From Mesocentrotus franciscanus (lineage: Eukaryota > Echinodermata > Echinoidea > Camarodonta > Strongylocentrotidae), in the NCBI GenBank assembly GCA_037976565.1, contig CP137684.1:23262233-23326232 (forward strand): a stretch of 64,000 nucleotides of DNA. The letters are read 5' to 3'. Positions 1 to 14,416 of the stretch are shown one piece after another. The stretch's first letter is position 1. Each line of letters starts with the position of its first letter. The translations under genes were made by a program, and so were the position numbers. The notes below the pieces were generated by a model, which saw only the letters and a list, made by a program, of their open reading frames with translations, did not search any database and was not told the origin of the DNA.

Positions 1-255
1 ATTGAAATCTCGCGAAAATATAGGCTAAGTTTTATGCACAGATTTCGTTTATAATAATCAATCGTAAAACAGGGTCGGAGTAGTACCGTCTCAAAATGAT
101 CGGAAAACTCTGAACTTTCTATTTTTTTTCAACTCACGTCGCAAAAACTTGGGGCCAAAACTTGGCACGATCTGCGCTGCGCATGCTGGGTACAATACCG
201 ACAGCTCGTAGGCTACTAGTCTCGTTTCCAGACTTGAGGCTGGCCTTTCAGGCAC

Positions 256-303
256 GTATACTCACTGATCTCTACCCAATTGGGTAGAGATCAGTGCGTA
301 TAC
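256..303. repeat. Near-perfect 48-base palindrome
   Basis: Arms 256-279 and 280-303 are reverse complements with no spacer and a single mismatched pair. The central 34 bases form a perfect palindrome around CCCAATTGGG. It could extrude as a cruciform or be a fold-back remnant; no flanking duplication identifies it as a complete mobile element. Confidence 0.9.
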
Positions 304-1077
304 TGCGAATACTCACGCAACTAGTTATGTGTAGGAGACTAGTAGACTACTCGAAAGCGATCTGGTGAAATCTCGAAATCAGTTTCGCTGGAGAAAAGTT
401 CGGTGACCTCAGGACGATCACTCTGCGAGTGCATGAGTGACCGGAATAACGCACGATTCGACATGATTTCGACATATTTTCGACGCGACCGGTAGTGGCT
501 TCGATGTCACATCACCTGAACAAACAAGGCGACCGATTGGATTCGATGTCACATCACCAGAAAAAACAAATTACTCGTCAAAGCTTCACACATTTCATCA
601 ATTTGTATAGTAAAGCTTCACCCAATGAAGAAAAAACGTACGTTAGGACTTCACTACAACAACAAATAGGTCAGGGTCAGGCTTAGGCGTCGAGTCGACG
701 TCGATATTTGGCGACCTCTGAGGAGGGTGGGTCCAGGCCACAGAGTGACCCTTGCATTAGGTCTAGGCCTATACTTATAATATTTACAGAACTTGTTTAT
801 TTTCCCCTTTACCATCTTCACAACCTTTGTGACAGTTTTAGCTGAGCAATGTCATCTGCAACAATGGGGGGTGGCATGGGGTATACACACACACGCTTTG
901 AAGTTTGAGGAAGGGAGGGGGTGGCTTGTATAAAACTACAATTTTAAATTGTACAATTTGACAAAATTTGGATATTGTAAATTTATCTTTAAAATGTTAT
1001 AAACACAAAATAGGTCTATGCGCTATTAAATAGAGTCTAGGTCCATTAAAAAAAGGAGACAAAACTTAAAAACGTCT

Positions 1078-1469
1078 CCAGACCTGCCAACCAGTACAAT
1101 TTAGTCGTATTTAGTACGATTTTTAGAAGTAAATACGACAGTATGATTTTCCTCAATAAAATATGATTTTCCAAAAAACAAAATAAACAAATTATTTTGC
1201 GTGTGTGTGCCATTTTCAATGACAAAATGCCCATTCTTTGTTGTAAAGTACCGGTATCCTACCAGTAACCAGCATCTCACATCGGCAATTTGGGGATGTT
1301 CATTGGTTCATCGAACACACCAGTCATGACAAAATCATGCAAATTCAACCAATGCTCCATAAAAAATGCTCCATGTACATGTTTTTTTTTAATACAACTT
1401 TTGTCGGTAAAATACAACTTTTGGGATTAAAGAATACAGTTTTTTAACTCCAGAGGTTGGCAGGTCTGG
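1078..1469. mobile_element. Non-autonomous TIR element (MITE-like)
   Basis: The ends are inverted: CCAGACCTGCCAACC on the left (1078) and its complement GGTTGGCAGGTCTGG ending at 1469. A possible short GTCT duplication flanks it. The interior is AT-rich with no open frame of interest. The superfamily is not clear from the ends. Confidence 0.55.
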
Positions 1470-1862
1470 GTCTCATCCATCTTCATTAGACTTGTGTGTT
1501 TGCACAAGAAATCTCCTGATGCGGATGTACCCCACTGATGTGATGTCATCATTACCCATTTTCTTTAAAGGGATTGGGTAACTTTGTCTCAGATTTTGAA
1601 ACAAAATCCTGGATTTAGCTCATGCTGCAATCATAATTATAAACCTGTAGGTCAGTCACGTCAGGAACCCCATGACGTTTACAAGCCGATCGCCTGTCTG
1701 ATTATCAAGATATTAGGGCTTAATATTACACCATATCATAATCACAGACACTGATAACGCGTAGGGCCATGCACCTCAGATTTAACATTGTTAAACGATG
1801 CCTTTAATCTATGCAAGACGTATTTAATTTTACCCAGTTTCTCATATTTTATTTCCTTTCAG

Positions 1863-3511
<1,649 letters not shown>

Positions 3512-3960
3512 AGCTCCAACCTCTGGAGCTTCTTCCCAGGGCCCCCATTATCACTCTCAAATGCACCATAAGATCTCATGTGTACCCTTAAGGAAAATAA
3601 GATCTATTGTAATGAACTATTGCAGTTTTACTTTCTATACCTTACACAAAACCCACTCCTGATGCAAGTTCTTTGTGTGTCATTGTGCCATCTATCTCTT
3701 GCTCTAAGATGACTCAAAATATGGCACTGCTGTAAAAACCAATTATCGAGCCAATGCATTAAATGCTCAAATTCTTTCTGGGAAATATGTATGGTTGAGA
3801 GGCAGTATCCTATATTATACAAATAGTGAATGGCCATGAGTGCAATGGTACAAGATTTTGCACGAGGTGAAACATAAAGAGATGCTCTATTCATACGACT
3901 TCCTTGTTCAATGGAGTTCCCTCATCTTTCACCGAATGCAAAATATTGTTCTATTGCACG

Positions 3961-3966
3961 AATAAA
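3961..3966 (+). terminator. Candidate poly(A) signal of the ferritin gene
   Basis: AATAAA about 450 nt after the ferritin stop codon, the first canonical hexamer downstream. The 3' UTR has no other recognisable feature. Confidence 0.6.
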
Positions 3967-4373
3967 GGCCATTCACTATTTGTTTTATACAACACCTCGG
4001 AGAATGATGCCGTTCAACAGTACTTATAGCGCATGTCATGTGATCAAGAATTGACCAATGAGGTTGCAAGAATCTTAGTAGGCATTGTTTAAAAATATCT
4101 ATAGTGCTTGATTAATTCATGAAAGTAATCATAAGTCTTTGGTTTAATGTAAACATTTAGAATTGTGGGCCCTGGTGCATAACATCGTAGTTTGGTGCAA
4201 AAAAAAAAATAAAAAAATACCCTGTTGTACATTTCGCTTTTTAGCGGCTCAAGATGTATTGAAGACCTTTACATCCTACCTGACAAGGTAATAAAAAAAT
4301 CAGCAAAAAGTTAAAATATAATGATCTTTGAATTATGTCTTTTTAAAAACTTAATCACATTGTTGACAAACAA

Positions 4374-7300
4374 TTGTGATGATTCGAGAGAGAGAGGGAG
4401 ATAGTTGTGATGATTTGAGAGAGGGAGATAGTTGTGATGATTTGAGAGAGAGGGAGATAGTTGTGATGATTTGAGAGAGAGGGAGATAGTTGTGATTTGA
4501 GAGAGAGGGAGATAGTTGTGATGATTTGAGAGAGAGGGAGATGTGATGATTTGAGAGAGGGGGATAGTTGTGATGATTTGAGAGAGAGGGAGATAGTTGT
4601 GATTTGAGAGAGAGGGAGATAGTTGTGATGATTTGAGAGAGAGGGAGATAGTTGTGATTTGAGAGAGAGGGAGATAGTTGTGATGATTTGAGAGAGGGAG
4701 ATAGTTGTGATGATTTGAGAGAGAGGGAGATAGTTGTGAGGATTTGAGAGAGGGAGATAGTTGTGATGATTTGAGAGAGAGGGAGATAGTTGTGATGATT
4801 TGAGAGAGAGGGAGATAGTTGTGATGATTTGAGAGAGAGGGAGATAGTTGTGATGATTTGAGAGAGAGGGAGATGTGATGATTTGAGAGAGGGGGATAGT
4901 TGTGATGATTTGAGAGAGAGGGAGATAGTTGTGATGATTTGAGAGAGAGGCAGATAGTTGTGATTTGAGAGAGAGGGAGATAGTTGTGATGATTCGAGAG
5001 AGGGAGATAGTTGTGATGATTTGAGAGAGAGGGAGATAGTTGTGATGATTTGAAAGAGAGGAAAATAGTTGTGATGATTTGAGAGAGAGGAAGATAGTTG
5101 TGATGATTTGAGAGAGAGGGAGATAGTTGTGATGATTTGAGAGAGAGGAAGATAGTTGTGATGATTTGAGAGAGAGGAAGATAGTTGTGATGATTTGAGA
5201 GAGAGGGAGATAGTTGTGATGATTTGAGAGAGAGGGAGATAGTTGTGATGATTTGAGAGAGAGGAAGATAGTTGTGATGATTTGAGAGAGAGGAAGATAG
5301 TTGTGATGATTTGAGAGAGAGGAAGATAGTTGTGATGATTTGAGAGAGAGGGAGATAGTTGTGATGATTTGAGAGAGAGGAGATAGTTGTGATGATTTGA
5401 GAGAGAGGGAGATAGTTGTGATGATTTGAGAGAGGGAGATAGTTGTGATGATTTGAGAGAGAGGAAGATAGTTGTGATGATTTGAGAGAGAGGGAGATAG
5501 TTGTGATGATTTGAGAGAGAGGGAGATAGTTGTGATGATTTGAGAGAGAGGGAGATAGTTGTGATGATTTGAGAGAGAGGGAGATAGTTGTGATGATTTG
5601 AGAGAGAGGAAGATAGTTGTGATGATTTGAGAGAGAGAGAGATAGTTGTGATGATTTGAGAGAGAGGGAGATAGTTGTGATGATTTGAGAGAGAGGAAGA
5701 TAGTTGTGATGATTTGAGAGAGAGGGAGATAGTTGTGATGATTTGAGAGAGAGGAGATAGTTGTGATGATTTGAGAGAGAGGGAGATAGTTGTGATGATT
5801 TGAGAGAGAGGAAGATAGTTGTGATGATTTGAGAGAGAGGGAGATAGTTGTGATGATTTGAGAGAGAGAGAGAGATAGTTGTGATGATTTGAGAGAGAGG
5901 AGATAGTTGTGATGATTTGAGAGAGAGGGAGATAGTTGTGATGATTTGAGAGAGAGGAGATAGTTGTGATGATTTGAGAGAGAGGGAGATAGTTGTGATG
6001 ATTTGAGAGAGAGGGAGATAGTTGTGATGATTTGAGAGAGAGGGAGATAGTTGTGATGATTTGAGAGAGAGGGAGATAGTTGTGATGATTTGAGAGAGAG
6101 GAGATAGTTGTGATGATTTGAGAGAGAGGAAGATAGTTGTGATGATTTGAGAGAGAGAGATAGTTGTGATGATTTGAGAGAGAGGGAGATAGTTGTGATG
6201 ATTTGAGAGAGAGGGAGATAGTTGTGATGATTTGAGAGAGAGGGAGATAGTTGTGATGATTTGAGAGAGAGGAGATAGTTGTGATGATTTGAGAGAGAGG
6301 AGATAGTTGTGATGATTTGAGAGAGAGGGAGATAGTTGTGATGATTTGAGAGAGAGGAAGATAGTTGTGATGATTTGAGAGAGAGGGAGATAGTTGTGAT
6401 GATTTGAGAGAGAGGGAGATAGTTGTGATGATTTGAGAGAGAGATAGTTGTGATGATTTGAGAGAGAGGGAGATAGTTGTGATGATTTGAGAGAGAGGAA
6501 GATAGTTGTGATGATTTGAGAGAGAGAGAGATAGTTGTGATGATTTGAGAGAGAGGGAGATAGTTGTGATGATTTGAGAGAGAGGAAGATAGTTGTGATG
6601 ATTTGAGAGAGAGGGAGATAGTTGTGATGATTTGAGAGAGAGGAGATAGTTGTGATGATTTGAGAGAGAGGGAGATAGTTGTGATGATTTGAGAGAGAGG
6701 GAGATAGTTGTGATGATTTGAGAGAGAGGAAGATAGTTGTGATGATTTGAGAGAGAGAGGGAGATAGTTGTGATGATTTGAGAGAGAGGGAGATAGTTGT
6801 GATGATTTGAGAGAGAGGAAGATAGTTGTGATGATTTGAGAGAGAGGGAGATAGTTGTGATGATTTGAGAGAGGGAGATAGTTGTGATGATTTGAGAGAG
6901 AGGAGATAGTTGTGATGATTTGAGAGAGAGGAAGATAGTTGTGATGATTTGAGAGAGAGGAAGATAGTTGTGATGATTTGAGAGAGAGGGAGATAGTTGT
7001 GATGATTTGAGAGAGGGAGATAGTTGTGATGATTTGAGAGAGAGGGAGATAGTTGTGATGATTTGAGAGAGAGAGGAAGATAGTTGTGATGATTTGAGAG
7101 AGGAAGATAGTTGTGATGATTTGAGAGAGAGGGAGATAGTTGTGATGATTTGAGAGAGAGGGAGATAGTTGTGATGATTTGAGAGAGGGAGATAGTTGTG
7201 ATGATTTGAGAGAGAGGGAGATAGTTGTGATGATTTGAGAGAGAGGAAGATAGTTGTGATGATTTGAGAGAGATGGAGATAGTTGTGATGATTTGAGAGA

Positions 7301-8850
7301 GAGGGAGATAGTTGTGATGATTTGAGAGAGAGGGAGATAGTTGTGATGATTTGAGAGAGAGGGAGATAGTTGTGATGATTTGAGAGAGAGGGAGATAGTT
7401 GTGATGATTTGAGAGAGAGGAGATAGTTGTGATGATTTGAGAGAGAGGGAGATAGTTGTGATGATTTGAGAGAGAGAGGAGATAGTTGTGATGATTTGAG
7501 AGAGAGAGGAGATAGTTGTGATGATTTGAGAGAGAGGGAGATAGTTGTGATGATTTGAGAGAGAGGGAGATAGTTGTGATGATTTGAGAGAGAGGGAGAT
7601 AGTTGTGATGATTTGAGAGAGAGGGAGATAGTTGTGATGATTTGAGAGAGAGGAGATAGTTGTGATGATTTGAGAGAGAGAGATGTGATTTGAGAGAGAG
7701 GGAGATAGTTGTGATGATTTGAGAGAGAGGGAGATAGTTGTGATGATTTGAGAGAGAGGGAGATAGTTGTGATTTGAGAGAGAGGGAGATGTGATTTGAG
7801 AGAGAGGGAGATAGTTGTGATAATTTGAGAGAGAGAGGAAGATAGTTGTGATGATTTGAGAGAGGAAGATAGTTGTGATGATTTGAGAGAGAGGAGATAG
7901 TTGTGATGATTTGAGAGAGAGGGAGATGTGATTTGAGAGAGAGGGAGATAGTTGTGATGATTTGAGAGAGAGGAAGATAGTTGTGATGATTTGAGAGAGG
8001 AAGATAGTTGTGATGATTTGAGAGAGAGGGAGATAGTTGTGATGATTTGAGAGAGAGGGAGATAGTTGTGATGATTTGAGAGAGGGAGATAGTTGTGATG
8101 ATTTGAGAGAGAGGGAGATAGTTGTGATGATTTGAGAGAGAGGAAGATAGTTGTGATGATTTGAGAGAGATGGAGATAGTTGTGATGATTTGAGAGAGGG
8201 AGATAGTTGTGATGATTTGAGAGAGAGGGAGATAGTTGTGATGATTTGAGAGAGAGGGAGATAGTTGTGATGATTTGAGAGAGAGGGAGATAGTTGTGAT
8301 GATTTGAGAGAGAGGGAGATAGTTGTGATGATTTGAGAGAGAGGGAGATAGTTGTGATGATTTGAGAGAGAGAGGGAGATAGTTGTGATGATTTGAGAGA
8401 GAGAGGGAGATAGTTGTGATGATTTGAGAGAGAGGAGATAGTTGTGATGATTTGAGAGAGAGGGAGATAGTTGTGATGATTTGAGAGAGAGGGAGATAGT
8501 TGTGATGATTTGAGAGAGAGGGAGATAGTTGTGATGATTTGAGAGAGAGGGAGATAGTTGTGATGATTTGAGAGAGAGGGAGATGTGATTTGAGAGAGAG
8601 GGAGATAGTTGTGATGATTTGAGTGAAAGGGAGATAGTTGTGATGATTTGAGCGAAAGGGAGATAGTTGTGATTTGAGAGAGAGGGAGATAGTTGTGATT
8701 TGAGAGAGAGGGAGATAGTTGTGATGATTTGAGTGAAAGGGAGATAGTTGTGATGATTTGAGAGAGAGGGAGATAGTTGTGATTTCAGAAAGAGGGAGAT
8801 AGTTGTGATGATTTGAGAGAGAGGAAGATAGTTGTGATGATTGGAGAGAG
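4374..8850. repeat. 4.5-kb minisatellite, ~29-bp unit, about 150 copies
   Basis: The + strand unit is a GATAGTTGTGATGATTTGAG core followed by a variable (GA)n/GG tract. Common variants are 28-29 bp, with some units of 23-27 bp. Sub-variants (GGGAGATA versus GGAAGATA, and short units lacking one TGAT) are interspersed, suggesting slippage and local amplification. The left and right ends are more diverged (TTGAGTGAAAG, TTGAGCGAAAG). On the minus strand no frame of the unit contains a stop, so a 1511-codon frame (4355-8890) runs through it with a rotating 29-residue period. This is compositional, not evidence of a protein. Confidence 0.95.
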
Positions 8851-8899
8851 CAGGCACGTAGCCAGGGGGGCAGTGCAAAAAAAAATTCAAGACACCCTC

Positions 8900-9119
8900 A
8901 TAGGATTAGGATTAGAGTATGAGGAACATAGTTGAGATGATTTGAGAGAGAGAGAGGGGAAGATAGTTGAGATGATTTGAGTGAAAGGAAGATAGTTATG
9001 ATGATTAGAGTGGAAGGTATTTGTGAAAAAACATTATGTATTGTGACAGTTTTCCCGGTCATCACTCCTTCCATTTTCTTTCTGTGTCTGTCTGCTTGTC
9101 TGTCTGACACCCCCTCTCT

Positions 9120-9177
<58 letters not shown>

Positions 9178-9800
9178 TCTCTCTCCTCTCTCTCCCTCTC
9201 TCTCACTCTCTCTCTCTCTCTCTCTCCCTTTATCACAATTTCTCTCCCTCTCTGTTCACCCTGAGCCAGTCGCCTGAAATAAGAAAAACATGAAAGGTGC
9301 ATCTCGGTTTCAGATTTTTTTTTAGTCGGTGACTAATATCTATTTAAAATTCAACTAGGACCGAATCCACTAATAGCAAATACCCCTAACTTGAAAAAAA
9401 AACAAACAGAAAAATCGGACAAGTAGACTGGTTCAGGTTTGAACTACATTGGCAATAAATAAACCTGTAGTGATCTCATATTTCAACATTCATAACTTAT
9501 TTTTATTATAGATATCCGATTTATTTCAAATTTTCGCCATTCTGTTCTCTTATTAGTTGAGGTGATTTGAGTGGGCCTGAGGAAGTTAGTTGTGTTGATT
9601 TGAGTGAGAGGAACATTATTGTGAGAAAACAAAAACATTATCATGTATTGTGACAGTTTTCCTAGTCATCACTCTTTCTCCCCGTCTCTCTCTCCCCCTC
9701 CCCCTCTCTCTCTCTCTCTCTCCACCCTGAGCCAGTCGCCTGAAATAAGAAAAGAACATGACAGGTTCATATGAATTTAATTCTGTCGCCCTCGGTTTCA
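8900..9800. repeat. Duplicated blocks with minisatellite seeds and CT tracts
   Basis: Two related blocks, about 8935-9300 and 9550-9800. Each begins with diverged minisatellite units (GTTGAGATGATTTGAG type), then a shared segment with ATGTATTGTGACAGTTTTCC, then a (CT)n tract (long at 9111-9230, short at 9690-9722), then CACCCTGAGCCAGTCGCC. The 4.5-kb array probably expanded from such seed units. Confidence 0.7.
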
Positions 9801-9879
9801 GGTTTTTTGAGCCAGCACAGCGACTGACAAGGAACATCCTACTACAACATGAAGTATGAAATCTATAGATGATGTTCTA

Positions 9880-10840
9880 AAAAGACATAGCAGTACCACA
9901 GTGTGCCAGGCTGTGTATAGGATTAACCAGGAACTAATGAAGTAGCATCCGTGTCTCTGTGCCATGAAACAGAAGAGTTAGTTTTGTAATTGAAAAAATG
10001 AATATTATGTTCTTTAAAATGATAGCAGTACCATTGTGTGGCCAGGCTGTGCATAATTTATGATTAACCAGGAACTAATGAAGTAACATCCGTGTCTCTG
10101 TGCCATGAAACAAAGGTGTTAGTTTTGTTATTGAAAAAAATGAATATTATGTTCTTAAAAATGATAGCAGTACCATTGTGTGGCCAGGCTGTGCATAATT
10201 TATGATTAACCAGGAACTAATGAAGTAAAATCCGTGTCTCTGTGCCATGAAACAAACGAGTTAATTTGTTGTTGATAAAAATCAAAGGTTTTACATTACA
10301 AAAATAAAAAATAAAGTAAATGTACAAAGCACGCCTAATCATAATATATAACAACGTAGGAAATAACTATAAGCAAATACAAGACACGAAAAAAATGACA
10401 TAGACATAGCAGTACCACAGTGTGCCAGGCTGTGTATATGATTAACCAGGAACTAATGACGTAACATCCGTGTCTCTGTGCCATGAAACAAAAGAGTTAG
10501 TTTTGTTATTGAAAAAAATGAATATTATGTTCTTAAAAATGATAGCAGTACCATTGTGTGGCCAGGCTGTGCATAATTTATGATTAACCAGGAACTAATG
10601 AAGTAAAATCCGTGTCTCTGTGCCATGAAAAAAGAGAATTTATTTGTTGTTGAAAAAAAAATATATCTGTATTGATCTGTGAAATCTGATTATTTTATCA
10701 AAGGTTTTTCATTACAAAAATATAAAATAAAGTTAAAATTTACCACGTAGGCCTAATCATATATAACAATTATTAAACTAGGAAATAACTATAAGCAAAT
10801 ACGAGACACGAAGAAAATGAAATTACATGTTTTCAATTCC
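9880..10840 (+). repeat. Tandem ~125-145-bp repeat, five copies in a higher-order arrangement
   Basis: Five copies share GTGCCAGGCTGTG, ATTAACCAGGAACTAATGA and TCCGTGTCTCTGTGCCATGA, starting near 9888, 10023, 10165, 10405 and 10545. Copies 3 and 5 are each followed by a related spacer ending ACTATAAGCAAATAC, so a larger composite unit was also duplicated. No protein-coding potential is seen. Confidence 0.8.
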
Positions 10841-11700
10841 CCCTCCCCCCTCTTTTTGTTTACCTTTCAAATCATTGAAATGGGAAGTATATTGCTTTCA
10901 TTTTGAAAATATATTTTTTTTTCATTTTTCTTTTTAAATTGGGAGTTAACCCTTATATTAAGTTGGTTTTAAATAAAAGCCGAACAATAAGAGAAACAAA
11001 CCAAGTGAAATTTTGAGTAATATCCTATATTAGAAATAGGAAAGTTATGAATTTTTTGGAAAAATGTCATCTGTAAAACACAAATTGGCAATACTGGGAC
11101 GTATCTTACGAGCTCCTCTCCAATTTGCTCTGTACAGAACAACTTTCATTTTCTTAGTTATTGATGATGGAATAGACTCGTTTCATACATGCAGTACGTG
11201 GTTGTATAAAAACATATTTGCAATAATTATATTTAAAGTACATGTATGATTGACAATTTTCTTAAGGGAAAATATACTTTTTTGAATATATTTAACATGG
11301 GAGAAATAGGAGGAAACCTCGCAAGATGCGCCACAGAGTTGCCAATTTGTGTTTGATTGATTGCACCTTCAAAAATGTATAACTCTCTTATTTTTTAATC
11401 GGTTTTTGCTCAAACTTTCGCCCACGTGTTTATCTCATTTTTCTGCTTCCATTAAAACCAGCATAATACAAAGGTGGACTTCCTTCTTTAATGACGCCAT
11501 TTGTTGTTGTTTTTTGGCAGTCATTTAGAGAAAATGTCTTCATTAAAAAAAAATGAGAACATCGCTTTTTCTCATTGACCATAATGATATGCTCCTCTCG
11601 TCAAAATTATTTAAAAAAAAACCAAAAAACAAAAAAACAAAGAAAAACAAAGAAAAAACTAAACAATAGAGCCCGCAAAGTCATGACGTTCACCGAGAAA
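10841..11700. other. AT-rich DNA, nothing recognised
   Basis: Low-complexity A and T runs (for example 11610-11665) and small open frames without family signatures. I see no gene. Confidence 0.4.
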
Positions 11701-11705
11701 CCATA

Positions 11706-12133
11706 CAAGCGACTGCAATCAGAACAAATTAGTGTTGGGCGCTGGTGTGATCACCGGCAAAGCCATTTTAGCATGAAATTGTTTGGAACCAGCAACCTTG
11801 ACAAGGCTTAGCCAGTATGACGTCACACTTCGGTACTCTATTCAAAGGCATGATCGTCAACAACAACAAAAGACCCTCATTCCATAGGCCTATTTTTCAA
11901 GCCCTTATTTAGGCATATTATGGCCCTTTTCGTGAAATATCTTGCTCTTTGATACAGATTCTCACGACCGTGGAAGGTTTGCCTTTGAATAGAGTACCGA
12001 ATTGTGCAATGACGTCATACTGGCCAAGTTGTCAAGGTTAAGTGCTGGTTCCAAACAATTTTGTGCTAAACAATCGCGTTGTGATCACACCAGCGCCAAA
12101 CACGGATTTGCTCTGCTTCCAGTCCGTTGCTTG
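11706..12133. mobile_element. Fold-back element with ~145-160-bp imperfect arms
   Basis: The left arm (about 11706-11848) and right arm (about 11972-12133) are inverted copies. Both contain GGCGCTGGTGTGATCAC, TGTTTGGAACCAGCA, CCAGTATGACGTCA and CGGTACTCTATTCAAAGGCA in the left-arm orientation. A 120-bp spacer separates them. The open frame at 12002-12346 overlaps the right arm and is probably incidental. Confidence 0.7.
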
Positions 12134-12479
12134 AATGATTTTTACGCCACATGTTTGCGTAGTCCCATATACATCTTTCTGTGTACAGTGCTTGTTACTT
12201 TTACCACGATTGGGCCAAATTTCTTATCATTTGATGATTCCAGAACCTTGCAGTACACACCAGTATTATGCTACATGAACAACTTTTTTCTGATCGATTC
12301 TACCAGAACTAAACTTTATCTTGAAGGTTCTTTCACCCATTTCTGATAAGGTTGGAAGGTTCCTAATTTTTCATATTGAATTAAATTATATAGTACACAC
12401 TTCACATGAGCAATATTGATGGCCCAAACGAAGTCTCACCGAATTTTTTTTGGAGAGGTATTTCATAAATTAGATCAAG

Positions 12480-12965
12480 TGGGAATGCAAATATTATTTT
12501 TGTTGAAGACCTAAATATTGGAGTGGGTCCTTTGGATAAAGGCACAACTTGATAGGCAGCATGCCAATGTCAAAAGAAGAGAAAACAGTGTTCAATCAAT
12601 GCTGAGGATTTTAATCTGGTTGATGTGTGGAGGATCAAGGAAGCAGCATGAGAGGATCTCATGTTTACCAGACACTAACAAAACCCTCTTGTTTTTCAAG
12701 GCTCGATTACATTTTTGTATCTAAAGATTTGATAAGCAGGGTAAACAAATCGGATATTTTGACTGGTATAAGCAATAATAGGACCATTCCATAGTCTCCT
12801 TGAAACACTCCTTGGACAACATCCCTCGAGGTAAGGGGTATTGAAAATGTAAATGTAAATATTTGAGAAGTCGGATGCTGAGTTTTTGTAATTAAAGACA
12901 AGATAGAGGAATTTAAAGAAATCCATAGTAATACAGACTTAAATCCCAACACAATATGGGATTCT
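12480..12965 (+). mobile_element. Non-LTR retrotransposon remnant, APE-type endonuclease region of ORF2
   Basis: Interrupted translations read like the end of a LINE endonuclease domain: FVEDLNIGVGPLDKG (compare the GDFN-type motif), then RLDYIFVSKDLISRVNKSD, then IKDKIEEFKEIHSNTDLNP followed by NTIWDSF. The pieces fall in different frames with stops, so it is a dead fragment. It may belong to the same lineage as the fragment at 37.3-38.7 kb, but the two do not overlap in content. It is followed by three TTTTACG units (12966-12990). Confidence 0.65.
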
Positions 12966-12989
12966 TTTACGTTTTACGTTTTACGTTTT

Positions 12990-14416
12990 ATTACAATATG
13001 AAATCAGGAAAAAAATAGAAATGGACATACGTGATGGTTATAACAGTTCAACAATACTTGTATCTTGAGAAGCCAATTTTATTTATGTTATAAATGTAAA
13101 TTACCGTGAATATATATTTGTTAATTCGTTTCAAATGAAAATCAATAAACTCCCTGTGGAGGGAAAAATATGGAAAAAAAATAATATAATGATTTTGCAT
13201 AATATATAGGTGAATGTGTGGATATATGCAGTGATAATGTTCATGTACTCCATATGAAGTTTTTTGTTCGATATTTAATATTATCATTATCATCATTATT
13301 ATCATTGTAATTTGATTGTACTGTAAATATGTTATACCATGTTAATAGCATTTGAGATTGTTGATGATTTATAAAAGTTCAATGGATAAAAAAGACGCAA
13401 TTAACATCGAGGTATAGTACGCCAGCTTAAAATGAATGCTCCCCCGCTTAATAATTCTGAATAGGCAACTCGTTGTTTCCGTCCCTTGTGTGAAATCTCT
13501 TCGTGGTCAAGTTTATAGTGCCTTTTAGTGGATCGTTGTTTATAATATTCGAGATTTCACAAACTTAAATGTTTATAACTATACGACAGTGTCGTGTGAA
13601 CTTTGCTATAATCACGAGTTTTACCAGGAAATTGGAATTCCAACGAGTCGGCCCTGGTTTTACCATATTCGGAAGGTAGACGGTGCATGTTTGGAAATAA
13701 GCTTCGTCATTATTTTGTAATACGTCATTTGCTATAAATAGGTATCACCATTGCAGGAGTACGTTCGTGCGCAAAATACATCAGTTCTATGTTTATTGTT
13801 GGGTGAAGAAAACAATTGCCGAGTCACGCTCGTTATGCGGTCGAGTTGGACTTCGGACTGTAGCCTGTGTTGTGTGCAAAACGAAAGGCGCGCATCGACT
13901 GTTTTTCAGAGGGAGGATAACCAGTTAAAAGAACACTGCATGATCACCTGACAAATACACTGTTGCCAATTTTGCAAATAGCTATAGTGGTGTACTGGTG
14001 TTATATAATATATTATATAACAGGATTTTTTCAGTATCAAAGTAAATTTAAAATAGATTTAATTTAAAATGTTCATATTATGAAAGCATTTTGATATCTA
14101 CATAAATTATGATACAAATTTACTTAACTCTTTTAAATCTTAAGATGGCAATTTGATGATTGGGTCAACGAACTGATCTGAATTGAAATAGAAAACGGGC
14201 TCGAAACGTCTCCTATTCCTGTATAGTTTCATACCGGCCTTGATTCATTTTGTCAAAGTCTGGGTTTTGCACGAGAACAAGGATGAAGAGTTCGAAAAAC
14301 AGTTTTTAAACGTTTATTTCCAATAATTGCCACCATAAATGACCGAAAATCTTTCGATTTTCTAAGGGAATTTCCTATGGAATATGCATGCTTTTTCAAA
14401 AGTCATCTGTCATATA
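12990..14416. other. AT-rich intergenic DNA, nothing recognised
   Basis: Includes an AT-only near-palindrome around 14000-14025 and small frames (13048-13305 minus, 13751-13951 plus) without recognisable motifs. No gene is supported. Confidence 0.4.

Larger units (their letters stand above)
1..1862. other. Upstream/intronic DNA before the ferritin exon; no gene recognised
   Basis: No ferritin first coding exon (the part that would carry the helix A residues) could be found here, and no iron-responsive-element hairpin was recognised around the CAGTG motifs inspected. The stretch therefore looks like intron or upstream repeat DNA. It holds a 48-base palindrome at 256-303, a short imperfect tandem duplication around 502-575 with a 63-codon open frame (495-686) of no recognised family, and a TIR element at about 1078-1469. 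Confidence 0.5.

Noticed and set aside
285..305. CAGTGC motif as a possible ferritin iron-responsive element
   Set aside because: The flanking bases do not form the required stem with a bulged C; the motif is part of the 48-base palindrome.
4355..8890. 1511-codon minus-strand open frame
   Set aside because: It is the stop-free translation of a ~29-bp minisatellite, with the same peptide in rotating frames and no promoter or domain.
8898..9302. 134-codon frame with an Arg/Glu stretch
   Set aside because: Antisense translation of a (CT)n tract in a duplicated repeat block.
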